20,767 bases of DNA from Paraglomus occultum (GCA_910592205.1 CAJVPJ010000615.1:1-20767); one strand, 5' to 3'. Positions 9,965 to 20,688 are shown, numbered from the stretch's first letter. Notes: generated by a model from the letters alone, not told the origin. Numbers and translations: made by a program.

Positions 9965-12498
9965 TATTGTATGCTTATATAGAGGAACGTTGAAATGTGT
10001 ACAATAAATACGTCAATATTCATGAAAGATGAGATAAAAAGTGAAATAAAGCAATTGGTAAGAGTGTGTTGATCCGTGCAAATAAATATTTAATATATGT
10101 GAGTGTGTGTGCAAATGTGTATATATATATGTATGGTTGTATTACTGAATAAATGTACAGACTAAATCTACAGAAACTGTAATGACAACGTATAAATAAA
10201 GAAATTAAATGGCATTGTTTATAAACACAAACGCTTGTCAATTTACCAATTGCGTAATGTACATTTTATTTAGAGTTAGCGTCTCAGAACATCCTATTTT
10301 CGCAAAACGTACAATAAAACAAAAGGGTTAGTGGGCCTTGACAACAATGTCTGATCTTTCTTTCTTCTCCTTCTCTCTCGTTTCGAATGGCTCTTCATTG
10401 CCTGATTCCATTGTGAAAAATTAGATTCATAGTTGTGCAATGTCCTGCATCTTAGCGTTTTGTGACAGTGCTTAGTTAATCTAATGTCGGCGCAAGTAAG
10501 TGTTGTGATTGGATGATGGTCTTGAAAGCATGGGTATGTGACGATAGAAAGTACACTCTAAAGTGTTGAATGGACTATTGTTCCTGTATTTCATGCATTA
10601 TCTAGCATATTGTATCGAATAGTCGAATGTGTAAAGTAATACAATTTCCCATAAAAACATACACTGGGTAAATTTTTGCTTTTCTGCGGCCCTATAATCT
10701 TTGCTTATCAGAACCTATATTGTCAGAAATCATAACAAATTTGTACATTGTCACATTCTCGACTAAAACGTTAGGTGATATGAAAATTTTAATATGGCTT
10801 TTTTATCTTATTCGAGTGATAAAAATAAGTTTCTTCGCCCTGCATAATATTTTTTTTACATAGAGTTTGCCGAATGAGCTGACTTAATGGTCGGCTGAAC
10901 AATAAGAGAAATGATGACTGACTGAATAATGAATACACTTTTGGATGCCAATACATATATACCTGTATGTATTTGTATAGAATATGTATTACCTATCACA
11001 CGTATCTAATGTTCGTATTTCTTGCGCCGTTATTGGATAATATTTTTTTTTTATTTCTCACGGCTTGGTCACACAAGTTGACATTTGGACATTTTGTAAT
11101 TAATTATCAAGCAGCGAAAAAAAAAAATAAAATGTGCGATCCCAAATATGTAAACCGATTATGTACAATACGGCCATTTATTCGTTCTCTATTCATCTGG
11201 CGCCGCTCCGGATATATGTTGTTTAATAAGCAGATGCACACTGCTGTCACCAACTCTCCCAATAGTTATCGTTGAACCTACATCCAGGGTTATTAAAGTT
11301 CAATTATTATTTTTTTCACACCAAAGTCAAGCTATCGGATAATAAAGGCGAATAAAATCATGTAATAGTATATAGGCTATATCACCCATACCAAGATGCA
11401 GCACCTTTTGTAGCATATCATTCTCATAGTCATTTTGGAACTGGTCTTTTATTATCAAAAAATTCATTTTTGCATTGCCCCAGACATATTTGCCGGGCCT
11501 ATCATGGATAACTGGATGCAGACCAAGACGATATGAATGTAACACAATCGTTCCTTACCTACCCATGTCAGCCAATCTTTTTCACATTCCTGTATTAACA
11601 ATTAAGCCTGACTGCATATTTGTATATTTCTACGGAAGGTCACATCAAACGGCAAAAAAAAAAAAAAAAACACCGGACATCAGTCAACCTTTTATTAAAT
11701 AAACATTAAACACGTATATATACCAACGACGACGACAACGACGACAACAACGACGACAACAACGACGACGGCATATACAATTTGTAAAAACGATGGATAC
11801 CATTTATTCACGCATAGTTTATGATACTCTCTGCCTTGCCCCATGAAATGGTAGAGAAAATAATATATCTGCATAGGTCTATCACACATGTATTACAACA
11901 GTTCCGAAATCTCCGATAAACCGATTATTGCATCGTTATTCGTTCTCATCTCTTTTTTTTTTCCGGTTTTCTCTTGGGTCTTGACCAAATTTATTGGTTG
12001 TTTAATCCCACATTCTCGATAAGGAAATGGTCAAACCAGGAATAGGTCTCGGATGACACATACTGTTTGGCTCCTCTCCCCAACAAATAACAACGGGGTG
12101 ATTGTCAGAGATTTAAGTTTGGGAGGAAATGTATGTTAATATACGTGTACGACCCCTTTCCGACTATTGCGGCATTAAGCTTATCCGCCCCCAGAACCTG
12201 GATCGGGTACATCAGCCACATACATCATATTTCGATGTTTAATATCGGCTGAAAACGAAAAAATAAAGGGGACGCGCAAAGCAATGTTACTCGTACGGCG
12301 ACGAATTTTAACGTGATAAACGCTTACTATGTAGTTTGAATTAAATGTATAGTTTTTTTTTGATAATTTGTAGTAGTGATATCCGAACTTTGTTATTGGA
12401 ATGCGAGTCACATGTACAATTTTGCAAGAATGGATAATAGAATCAGACACCAATCGTATCTCTCCTGCGGCAGATAGCGTTCACAGTTCAATTACGAG
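9965..12498. other. Spacer between GGPP synthase and sterol reductase genes
   Basis: This holds the 5' side of the GGPP synthase gene and the distal 3' side of the sterol reductase gene. No convincing gene was found. Minus-strand frames of 60-73 codons (10020-10241, 11327-11545, 11695-11889) are within what this base composition gives by chance and match nothing I know. A TG/TA-rich stretch lies at 10095-10135, and an A-homopolymer at about 11654-11670. A short similar pair, TAAACCGATTAT followed by TTATTCGTTCTC, occurs at about 11150-11195 and 11916-11950. Confidence 0.45.
11722..11772. repeat. Trinucleotide-type microsatellite (ACG/ACA)
   Basis: About 50 bp of ACGACGACA-like units with interspersed ACAACG. 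On the minus strand it would read as a run of valine codons inside a short open frame, which is an effect of the repeat and not evidence of a gene. Confidence 0.85.
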
Positions 12499-12522
12499 AT
12501 TGACCAAATTGACCAAATTGAC
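12499..12522. repeat. Short 9-bp tandem repeat
   Basis: ATTGACCAA is repeated at 12499-12507 and 12508-12516, followed by a partial third copy ATTGAC. It lies beyond the 3' end of the sterol reductase gene; no function is inferred. Confidence 0.8.
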
Positions 12523-12621
12523 TAGTATGATATACGGTTTACATTATCACCAAGTGATAAGCCTAAGAAGTCTGCTTTTCTCCAAGTGAAATTAGTACAA
12601 AAAGTTGAATATTCAATTTTT

Positions 12622-12627
12622 TTTATT
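12622..12627 (-). terminator. Likely polyadenylation signal of the sterol reductase gene
   Basis: Minus-strand AATAAA (plus TTTATT) lies about 85 nt after the TAA stop at 12710-12712, a usual distance for a fungal 3' UTR. Confidence 0.5.
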
Positions 12628-12709
12628 ACTACCTCCTTAAACTAGTTAAAATGTTTGTTATCTATCGTCACTCGCAAGCCTTTACGTTCACATCCCCTTT
12701 CCAATGTTT

Positions 12710-15052
12710 TTAGTATACGTACTGAAATAAAGAAAAGCCAAAAATTAGTCAACGTCTTCATCTTCCCCTTCTCCTCCCCCAATGAATACTGTTCACTTTT
12801 ATTAGACATACCGGAAGCAATTTCCATTTTACAATCCTTGTGTATTCATCCCAGTACTTTCCATATTTTCCTCTGCATCGAGCGTCATCCCGAATTATAC
12901 GATGTACGAGGAGAATGGTCATATAAATAATATAAAAGTATGGGAGGAGGTGTTTGAAGCCGCATGTGAGACACATGGCAAATGAGATAAGAAGGTCGCC
13001 TATGTAATTGAAGTGACGAGATATGCCTTGGATTCGTCGAGGAAAAGGGAAAGATGGAATCTTAGTAACATGGAATGTATAGTATGGAGCATAAACACGG
13101 AGCCTGATTTGTGTGCTACTGCTAGCGAGTCTTCTACTCTCGTTAGATTCTCACTGCATTGACAATCCTTTCCACTCCCCATTCTACAATTCACATTCCT
13201 TTCTCAACTCTCTCACGCACTTGCACGACTTTCCTACTCACCCCAATATCCACAAGTTATTAATGTACTCGAATGCTCCGTTCCATCTGACGTGATAAAT
13301 TTTGTTCTGATAAACGTTGCCGGTTTGCCCCAAACTTTGCAATTCCCATCCGCACGGCGTACATAGTCTTTCTGATGATTCACTGCACGGAATATGTAGT
13401 ATCCAGAGAAACCCATCGCAAGGACAAATAGGAAATATGGCGTTGAAAGGTCAACCGGGTTACGGACCAGATAGTGAGACTGAAGAGTGTACTATGTTGG
13501 GATGGAAAAGCGTTCGAGAATAATAAATTTTTTGCTACAAAGCGTGATAACACCACGAGATTATGTAAACTCACCATCCACGGGAGCCAGACAGTATCAC
13601 CCCAGGCAAGATAAAATCCGAAATGATCGTGAGCGATGTCTGTTTCAGGAAAAAAAAAATATATCGTTATACATTGTTTGGATGCTGCAGAACACACACA
13701 CAACGACACACGAATAATAATAAACCTGAATACGGTTTCTGTCTTTTGTACATTACCGATTGTTCTCAAGTACCAGTCTTCATTGTAGAAAAAGTCGAGG
13801 ACGTATGTCGCATGAAGGATGTTTAGCAGAATCATAGAGTTTGTTACATAACCTAAAAAAAACATATAAATTAGTATCCTAGTGGTGAGATACATACGCA
13901 TGTTTTCAAACCGCATATCCTAACATCCGGTCTTTCCTCTCACCCATCCCAACATCCCCCACACCCTTTTCCATTCCCCGTCCTCCCCCACTATTTCCGT
14001 ACCGATAGCCTGATACTGTGCAGCAGCAAAACTCAAGTTGATCATGGTCCATGCAACGATTCCAGGTCGTCCGTTATGGAACAGCTTAAAATCCCACAAT
14101 TCTCCAAACCTCGGATTCATCTCGATACCCATCATAAGATCATACAAGACACTACCGCTATACTTTCTATCCGCGGGATGGGTAGGAAAGTAGTAAGCTT
14201 TGAAGTAGACAAAGAAAGTGAGGAAGAACCCGTAGATGTTGGCAGCGATGAGAAGGGATCCCCAGTTATCATGGATTATGGATGGAGACCACCAAGAAAA
14301 GTAGTAGGCACCGGCGAGGTAGACAGCGTGGGATATCGTCCAAGCGAGAAGTCCATTTACCTTTAAAGAAAAGAAAGGGGTATGATCGATTAAACCCGCT
14401 TCCTGCCATCTGTTGTTGAAATCATCTCCTCATTACGAATAATTGTCTTTTTAATTCTAGTTTTCACCATTACTATCATTAAAGCCAACCAACCTTGTAC
14501 GGCAAGATATATCCAGCAGGTGTTCTTTGTCCATACCCAATCTTCGCCGGCAAGACAGCATACAACACCCCTTGAAATACCAACCATGTATAGAAAATCT
14601 GCATCGCATGCCACGAAAACTGTGGCAATTTGTTCAGAAAAACATCCTCGAACGTATCATACGTAAAACCATTTTTTATAAACGCCACGATGGGTGTGGA
14701 AAGGGCGCATTCGTAATGAGTACAGACAAGCCAAAAGTACAAGACGAACAGAGGAGTGGTAAAAAGAATCGTTGAAGAGAGGATGACGTTAAGCGTTGTT
14801 ACGTCTAATGGGTTGAGTCGGTAAGAGACGGTAACGTGCGGTATAAATAAAGCGATGTAAAAAAAAAACGGAAAAGAAAACTCTTCATATAATCTCATTC
14901 TTCTTTCCTTTCTATTGATCAGACATCATCGGATCTTTACCTCTATCTCTTCCCCAAGTCTTTCCAGTCTGTGCAACAATCCCTTCATCTTTTCCGTTAT
15001 TCTTCTCTGCGATAGTAGCACTATTTTTACTATGTCGTTGGTTTACCGTCAT
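12710..15052 (-). CDS. DHCR7: 7-dehydrocholesterol (delta7-sterol) reductase, 8 exons
   Basis: Minus-strand exons 15052-14941, 14804-14494, 14360-14003, 13852-13757, 13639-13575, 13491-13242, 13026-12812 and 12721-12710 join to 472 residues plus TAA; human DHCR7 has 475. The enzyme is a multi-pass ER membrane protein of the ERG4/ERG24 family that uses NADPH to reduce the C7-C8 double bond of delta5,7-sterols. Family blocks in order: TWGRDRD (32-38); [19 protein letters not shown] (about 130-148); [17 protein letters not shown] (220-236) then [40 protein letters not shown] (293-312); [17 protein letters not shown] (344-360); [11 protein letters not shown] (398-408); [18 protein letters not shown] then [11 protein letters not shown] (424-453). 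These fit DHCR7 better than C14 or C24 reductases. The start ATG is the first after an in-frame TGA. Introns run from 83 to 215 nt; intron 2 has an unusual donor (AAG then gttggt). The last exon codes only YVY and stop. No disrupting mutation seen. Confidence 0.95.
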
Positions 15053-15149
15053 AATGGAATTTTTTTCTCACACCCCTTTTGAATACAAGACAACTATTAA
15101 CGATATGGAAAGAGAAAACGTTTGTTTTTTTTTCAGGGTTGGATGACGA

Positions 15150-15522
15150 GGGGGGGAAAAGTTCAGGTCGAACAGACAATCGACAAACCCATTTGTAACC
15201 CGCGTTTTGTTATTGTTGTAACATTAAGTAGGCATTTTAGTACTAGCTTTCCGTTGATAGAGTAACGATAATGGAGGTGCATCTTGATCGGAGGTGGGAG
15301 TGGGAGGGGGTTTTACTAAACCCATGTGGGTGGGTAAGTGAATCAAGTGAAATTGTAAACTTGTGAATTCGGATCCTATTTTGAATTTCTTTTGGTTCGA
15401 ATTCCCCAGAAATTCTCTCCAATGTACGACATTTGATACGATCGGATTGATTTACATTGCACAGACTATATCGAACGCATTTATTAAGGGGGTGAGGGTG
15501 GGGGTGGAGGCAGAGGTGGGGG
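15150..15522. other. G-rich tracts upstream of the sterol reductase gene
   Basis: Three plus-strand G-rich patches lie 100-470 bp upstream of the sterol reductase start: a G7 run (15150-15156), GGAGGTGGGAGTGGGAGGGG (about 15290-15309) and a longer tract at 15488-15522 with runs GGGGG, GGG, GGGGG and GGGGG. The last can be drawn as a G-quadruplex, though one loop would be long. They stand out in the AT-rich background; any promoter role is inference. Confidence 0.5.
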
Positions 15523-17984
15523 AAATGGCATACATAGCATCATGTATGTCATGCTTGCCATGTTGTCATCCTACATACAGATCCTACATACAGAACGGAA
15601 AATTTTTTCACGTGTGAGTTTACGGACAATGGTGCAATTTACTGGAATCGGAAACTCTCCAAGTTACATTAATCTTTGTGAAATTTAATTTACTTTTGTG
15701 TTGATGAAAATTTTTGAAAAAGCGAGTATTAATGTTACACGTATGAAATTTATAGCAACTGTATCACTATCTTTTCCGACAAAAACCGTTTGTGAATACA
15801 GACAATAAAAGACTTTTTAAAATTAAAGTTTTTCGTATTTATCTGCGATGCAATACATAATACAAGGAAACTTGTTAAGATATTGTTATCTGCTTATGAT
15901 TGACTGATGAGTAATCAGGTCATTGGCGAGAATGGAAATTAGTTCGATCAATCATATTCGAGTCCGAATTGGTTTACAACTCTGCGATTACAATGCGTTA
16001 TTTCCATAGTTTTTTACCTGCTTTCCCTATTATTACGCTGCACTGATAGGAGGTTAATAAACCTCATTGCTAGCATTGAGGAGGAGGAGAATGGCTCCTT
16101 ACATAGTTAAATAGCTTAATCATGCCTTACTTTCTAACCTTGTTGCACTTTTTGTTATGATCTGGATATGCAGGGCTTAAGCACAACGCATTTATTTGCA
16201 TTCGAACAACTGCATCGCGGAATTAGATAACATTTTCTTGGCGGCCCATGCATTTAATGGTACTGACACATTCGTTGATTATCGTTTGATATTGATTAAC
16301 TCCTTGAATCTTTTTCCGAGTTGGTCAATGCCCACTTCGATAGGTAATGTGTATGTGATCTACATAACCTTGAAATATAATGCATCGGATGTTAGGAATG
16401 TGAATGCTGTCAAGAAATACATGTATACATGGTACTATTGTATTGGCGAACTTCATTCGTATCTAAGTGTGGTCATCTGTAGTACGGATAATTACTGCCG
16501 AATAAATTAATTCTCTTATTGATAAAACAGACTACGTTCTTCCAATTCAAGTTTCATTTCTACTGCTAAATTACTTTTCTTACGGGCAAAGTATCATCAT
16601 CGTTAATTGGCTCGTTAAAAGTTGTCTTTACGGCATTTTGGTATTAATGTGTAACTTTTGGTTTTATTTGGGTCGTGGCTCTCCTTTTGTATTAGTCAAT
16701 GTTGACTATCATTGATTATTAACTACATAAACGAACGTCGTTTATCATAAACACAATTCTCAATTTCTCAACCAAACATACTATTGGCACAAAAACATCT
16801 CAAACAACTAAATCGGAAATTGCCTCGAAAGTCGATAGTCGAAGGTTAAACCTTTGTGCATTGCTGCAGACTACTCATTGATCGATTAGAATGCACAACC
16901 AATCAATTTTGTTGATATAGAGGAGAAAATAAATAAGCTGTAGTTGGTTTACTATAACAGTAAGACACGTCAGTTTTGTATTCATTGTAATTTATTAATT
17001 CGGTATTCTCCTGTCAAATGATTTTTCATCATCCTATAGTCCTGTAGTCATACGAACATATTAATATATCAATGCTAGCAAAATATTATTCGTGTATATT
17101 ATAAATTCATATAAATATTATTATAATAATCTAGCAGTAATAGACATATTCCGACCGTAATGTATTGATAACGTGCGATCAGCACTATCGCGACACGTAA
17201 AGTTGTATTTAACAATACGATGTACTTCAACTTGTTCGATTGTCGTAATAGCTTTTACCGTATTAGTTAAACTAGTATAATCCAATTTGTAATAACTAGC
17301 TCTATAAATTTTCATTAATTGGAATTCTTATTTTAAATAATAAGTAGTTATACAAATTACTGTACCAACTACCGCGTTGTTAAAGAGCCACACTTCCGTT
17401 TTTATTCTGCCATGCCGTTTCTCAGTAATGACATAATAGCTGTCTTTCTTATCAAATTGACAAATTGGTTAATCAATTATTAAGGCAACTTGTTCAAATA
17501 ATTCTAATTGAATTGGCACCGACAATTACGTGGACGTACGAAAGCGTTGGGACCTTATTTATAAAGACAAATTGTCAATGCAGTAATTCTTCATAAACGC
17601 ACAATCCTCTACATGCTGAACTGTCACGGCTTTTCAAACCCCACTACTGCTCGTATATATTACAATTTATAAAAAATTTGCATATTATATACCACTTAGT
17701 ATAATCAAAACCAAATAACTAAATACCGAGCGGGTAATCTCATAGTTATTATATCTAACTATGGCTATTGCGAGACAAATGAAGTTGTGATACTAGTCGA
17801 TTTAAATGCGCGACACGTTAATAACACCATTTTGTTCGTTAAATAATTTACCTGATAAAACTAATGATTTTGTTTGTCAAATATCCGTTTGAGTATCACT
17901 CTCGTAGTCGGTTCATTTGGTTTCGTTCTAAACATTTTCTACATGTGTGCATCCGTGGGCGTAATGATGTCATTCTTTATTCTA
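15523..17984. other. Long AT-rich spacer, no supported gene
   Basis: I see no recognisable coding exon. A 104-codon plus-strand frame at 16196-16510 lacks family resemblance and splice context. Local structure includes a hairpin GAGGTT-AATA-AACCTC and an imperfect 20-bp palindrome around TGCTAGCA near 16050-16080. An inverted pair, AATTTGTAATAACTA against TAGTTATACAAATT, lies near 17284-17358. Confidence 0.45.
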
Positions 17985-18395
17985 TCCATTGTATATAATT
18001 ATCATTTTCAAGTCGTCATATATGGTCCAATGCCGTAGTCTTGGCGCTTTACGATAAGACAAATAGATTATCCTAAGTTCTAATCGACATGCACGTCAGA
18101 CATTATACACTTTTGTTCGCTTGGCGTGTATCATATGTAAATTTCATGAAAAAAAAATACATCACTTGGCTTGTAGAAATTGTCAATGTTTGTAACCAAT
18201 GCATAAACATATTATACGTACTTCATAGCCATCTTGTCATAAATAAAATATTCGTCTCATATTTATTTCAAGCAGAACAATGGAACATTTTATAACAAAG
18301 AAATAAACAGACCGCGTAAGTTTCCATATCTGTGTTATTAATGAAATAGATTCCAAGTATGCATAGTTTTTTGTAATTAAGACTTCTAAATAAAC
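17985..18395. repeat. Diverged non-coding duplication, copy A
   Basis: Four anchor blocks recur in the same order in the segment at 20069-20583: atCCATTGTATATAAT (about 17983), AGTCTTGGCGCTTTACGAT (18037-18055), TTTCAAGCAGAA (18266-18277) and TTTGTAATTAAGACTTCTAA (about 18370). Distances between blocks differ by 20-50 bp and the sequence between is poorly matched, so this is an old copy or a coincidence of AT-rich words. A 68-codon plus frame overlaps it (18089-18295) but is not preserved in the other copy. Confidence 0.4.
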
Positions 18396-19088
18396 TCATC
18401 TGCTTATTCTTGCTAGTCTATCTTTAAGACCAAAATATACCCACACAGAACTACATTGCAAATCGGAGAGTATTCGTTTAGAGCAAAATTCATATTGTGA
18501 ATACCGTTATCTTTGATAAACCCAAATATTGATATGTATCTGCTGTGGATAACTAAGCCGTTGGAATACCATCTATCAGAAGTTAGTATATAGGGGCAAA
18601 TATAAACGTTCCTCCAGTCTGCAAGGTAACACGGGCATTTCAGACCCTTCTGGCAAACCGCGCAAATAATCATTTCCGAGTATAACAACACTACCTTTTC
18701 ATTAGTTGTGTGTCGTTATCTCACGTTTCTTGCCAACATTTTTATCCGACTTGACTTTCCGTAATCTGCGAGTAAAAAGATTACGTGTATTACCAGTTTC
18801 CATCGACTCGTCAATTTAATTTTGCATATTGCAAAATTACAGCATGCAAACCAGCACGCCGATTGTGAATAGTTACTAACGTGTTAAAAAGAACAGAAAA
18901 TTAAGTTTGCATATTACTGTATATGTGGTCTAAAGATTTAATTATAAATAATTTTTATTCATACAGTTCTACTTGTTTCAGTTTTTGGACCAAGATGGCT
19001 TTGGATATATAAATTGCTGTATATAATGTAATTACTGATAATATCATAAAAAAAAAATCTATTAACAGCCAAGCCCAAGATTTTTTAT
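18396..19088. other. AT-rich spacer
   Basis: No gene or repeat is supported. A 92-codon minus-strand frame (18413-18691) has no recognisable motif. Confidence 0.45.
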
Positions 19089-19222
19089 GGAGTAAATGAT
19101 TCTGGAGTGCTACATATGGAACACATCCACTGGAGTGACTCTGGCCACTCCATAGCGGAGTGTTCGTAATTATCCATTTTGCAAACTCCAGAGTACAGTA
19201 CTATTCTACGGAGTCTGCTCCG
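19089..19222. repeat. GGAGT/ACTCC hairpin cluster
   Basis: The pentamer GGAGT occurs five times and its complement ACTCC twice in 134 bp. They form nested and alternative hairpins: TCTGGAGT (19101-19108) with ACTCCAGA (19185-19192), TGGAGTG (19131-19137) with CACTCCA, CACTCC-ATAGC-GGAGTG (19146-19162) and CGGAG-TCTG-CTCCG (19209-19222). It may be a foldback element remnant or a structured RNA; no target-site duplication was found. Confidence 0.5.
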
Positions 19223-19391
19223 AAGCATTGTCTATTATTATTATTATGTTGTCGCATTTTTATTGCTCTTAAGGGTAAGTAATAGCTATTGGTCAATTTT
19301 TTTTTTTCACTTTCAATCCTCTATCTCACATTCCTCATACGCGTTTACAGTAAAATGAGAACTATTATCATACATTTTCATAATATAAATA

Positions 19392-19561
19392 CAGGTAAAA
19401 CCTGTTTAAACCAGCGGGCCTGGTTTGCTAATTTTTGGCCGGTTTAACCAAAGACCGGTTCAGAAAATTGTTTAACTAGAAAAAGTTTTTAATTAATAAA
19501 AATTTGGTGTAGTCGTAAAGCGGCCGGTTTAATCAGCGCCGGTTTAAACAGGTTTTATCTG
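19392..19561. mobile_element. 170-bp MITE, pogo/Tc1-mariner type, TA flanks
   Basis: The left end CAGGTAAAACCTGTTTAAAC and the inverted right end CAGATAAAACCTGTTTAAAC differ at one of 20 positions, and the match continues a few bases inward. The element is flanked by TA on both sides (19390-19391 and 19562-19563), as expected for Tc1/mariner/pogo insertions. Subterminal GGCCGGTTTAA motifs repeat in both orientations. There is no coding capacity, so it would need a transposase supplied elsewhere. Confidence 0.85.
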
Positions 19562-19573
19562 TACCGCACGCTA

Positions 19574-19849
19574 CCGTGAATAAGCACCTTCCCCCTATAA
19601 GTAAAGCACCAAATCGTGAATAAACACACTCCCAAGATTAACTGCATGACGTGCCCCCCCCCCCACCACTCACGTAAATATGCAAATAATAGTACGCTTC
19701 TGGTTACTGCAATTACTGTTGGAAGCTACCCCTCAACGCTATTGTGGATTATACGGATTTGCCGATAATTTAATAATGTCGATAAGAGCTGACGATCCTA
19801 TCGTGAATAAGCACCCCTCACTATAATAAGGGTGGGTGCTTATTCACGG
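19574..19849. mobile_element. 276-bp MITE with TA flanks and internal foldback
   Basis: The left end CCGTGAATAAGCACC is matched by the inverted right end GGTGCTTATTCACGG, a perfect 15-bp terminal inverted repeat, with TA flanking both ends (19572-19573 and 19850-19851). The core CGTGAATAAGCAC recurs inside as a direct copy at 19802, which makes a near-complete hairpin with the right end (about 19799-19851), and as CGTGAATAAACACACTCCC at 19615-19633. An 11-C run lies at 19654-19664. It is non-coding and starts 12 bp after the preceding MITE. Confidence 0.75.
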
Positions 19850-20068
19850 TAGTATACGGTAAATGTACTTGCATGGTTGTTGCAACAGACTAATAGAATG
19901 AATATTCTCTGCCATCAATATTTATGATCGTTTTGTTTAACAACTAACTATCTTTGTGGGCGTCATACGCGTCAATTCATTTGTCGTCGGACCCAAACAT
20001 TTCTGTGTTATATGCGTACATTCACGGCAACAATGTCATCTTTGTATGCTTGTCAATAAAGAGTATTT

Positions 20069-20583
20069 AATCCATTGTATATATAATATACTCACCATAT
20101 TTCCTTGTCATATTATTCCATAACTCCATTATGAATAATTCAATAATTTGTTGCCAGTTGTTCAATCAAGAAGTCTTGGCACTTTACAATTATAACAGAA
20201 TATATTTATTTTGGAAATTAATCGCTCTGCACACGCCCAGATATAATCCGTCATCTAGGCAGTACTCTTGTTTATTTTCATCAAACTAAATCTGATAGTG
20301 ACCCAAACATCTGTGGCAAGAATATCTGGACGCTTGTCAAAATAAATAAGTCAGTAAGTATTTAAATTGTTCAATAAACATAAAACATAAGTAAATGGTT
20401 TGTCTCAACATAATAATATGAATTGGATGTCGTTTCAAGCAGAATCCATTTAACTGGTCCATGTTGATTGATAGATAGGCCATACAAGTACTTCCCACTT
20501 AATTGCAAATACAATCATATGGAATCCATTCCAAATAAGATTCGTTTAGTAGGTTTGTTTGTAATTAAAATTTCTTAATAAAG
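20069..20583. repeat. Diverged non-coding duplication, copy B
   Basis: Counterpart of the segment at 17985-18395: AATCCATTGTATATATAAT (20069-20087), AGTCTTGGCACTTTACAAT (20172-20190), TTTCAAGCAGAA (20433-20444) and TTTGTAATTAAAATTTCTTAA (about 20558). A further pair near this copy, GACCCAAACAT followed within about 60 bp by GCTTGTCAA, occurs at about 19989 and 20301, hinting at additional internal duplication with a period near 310 bp. Confidence 0.4.
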
Positions 20584-20644
20584 TTGTTTATTGTTGCTAC
20601 CCAGTGTGTAACAATCAGAATTGTTTATTGAATCAAATGCATCT

Positions 20645-20678
20645 GATATAATAATAATATAAAATAATAATAACAATT
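20645..20678. repeat. ATA/AAT microsatellite
   Basis: An interrupted run of ATA/AAT trinucleotides, just beyond the possible gene end at the right edge. Confidence 0.75.
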
Positions 20679-20688
20679 ATGCCCTCTG

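Noticed and set aside
10294-10402. Minus-strand peptide with RPTNPFVLLY, reminiscent of the start of a MAT-HMG box
   Set aside because: The frame stops a few residues later, no downstream exon continues the HMG fold, and the match is only a handful of residues. An overlapping 27-codon frame (MESGNEEPFETREKEKKERS...) is equally unsupported.
11327-11545. A 72-codon minus-strand frame (HSYRLGLHPVIHDRPGKYVW...)
   Set aside because: It looks somewhat protein-like, but there is no family match, no clear start and chance length; kept only as spacer.
15394-15406. GGTTCGAATTCC resembling a tRNA B box
   Set aside because: It has one base too many for the T-loop, and no A box or cloverleaf can be built upstream. 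No tRNA or rRNA was found in the window.
16196-16510. A 104-codon plus-strand open frame
   Set aside because: Length is within chance expectation for this composition over 20 kb and six frames; no motif, splice context or plausible family.
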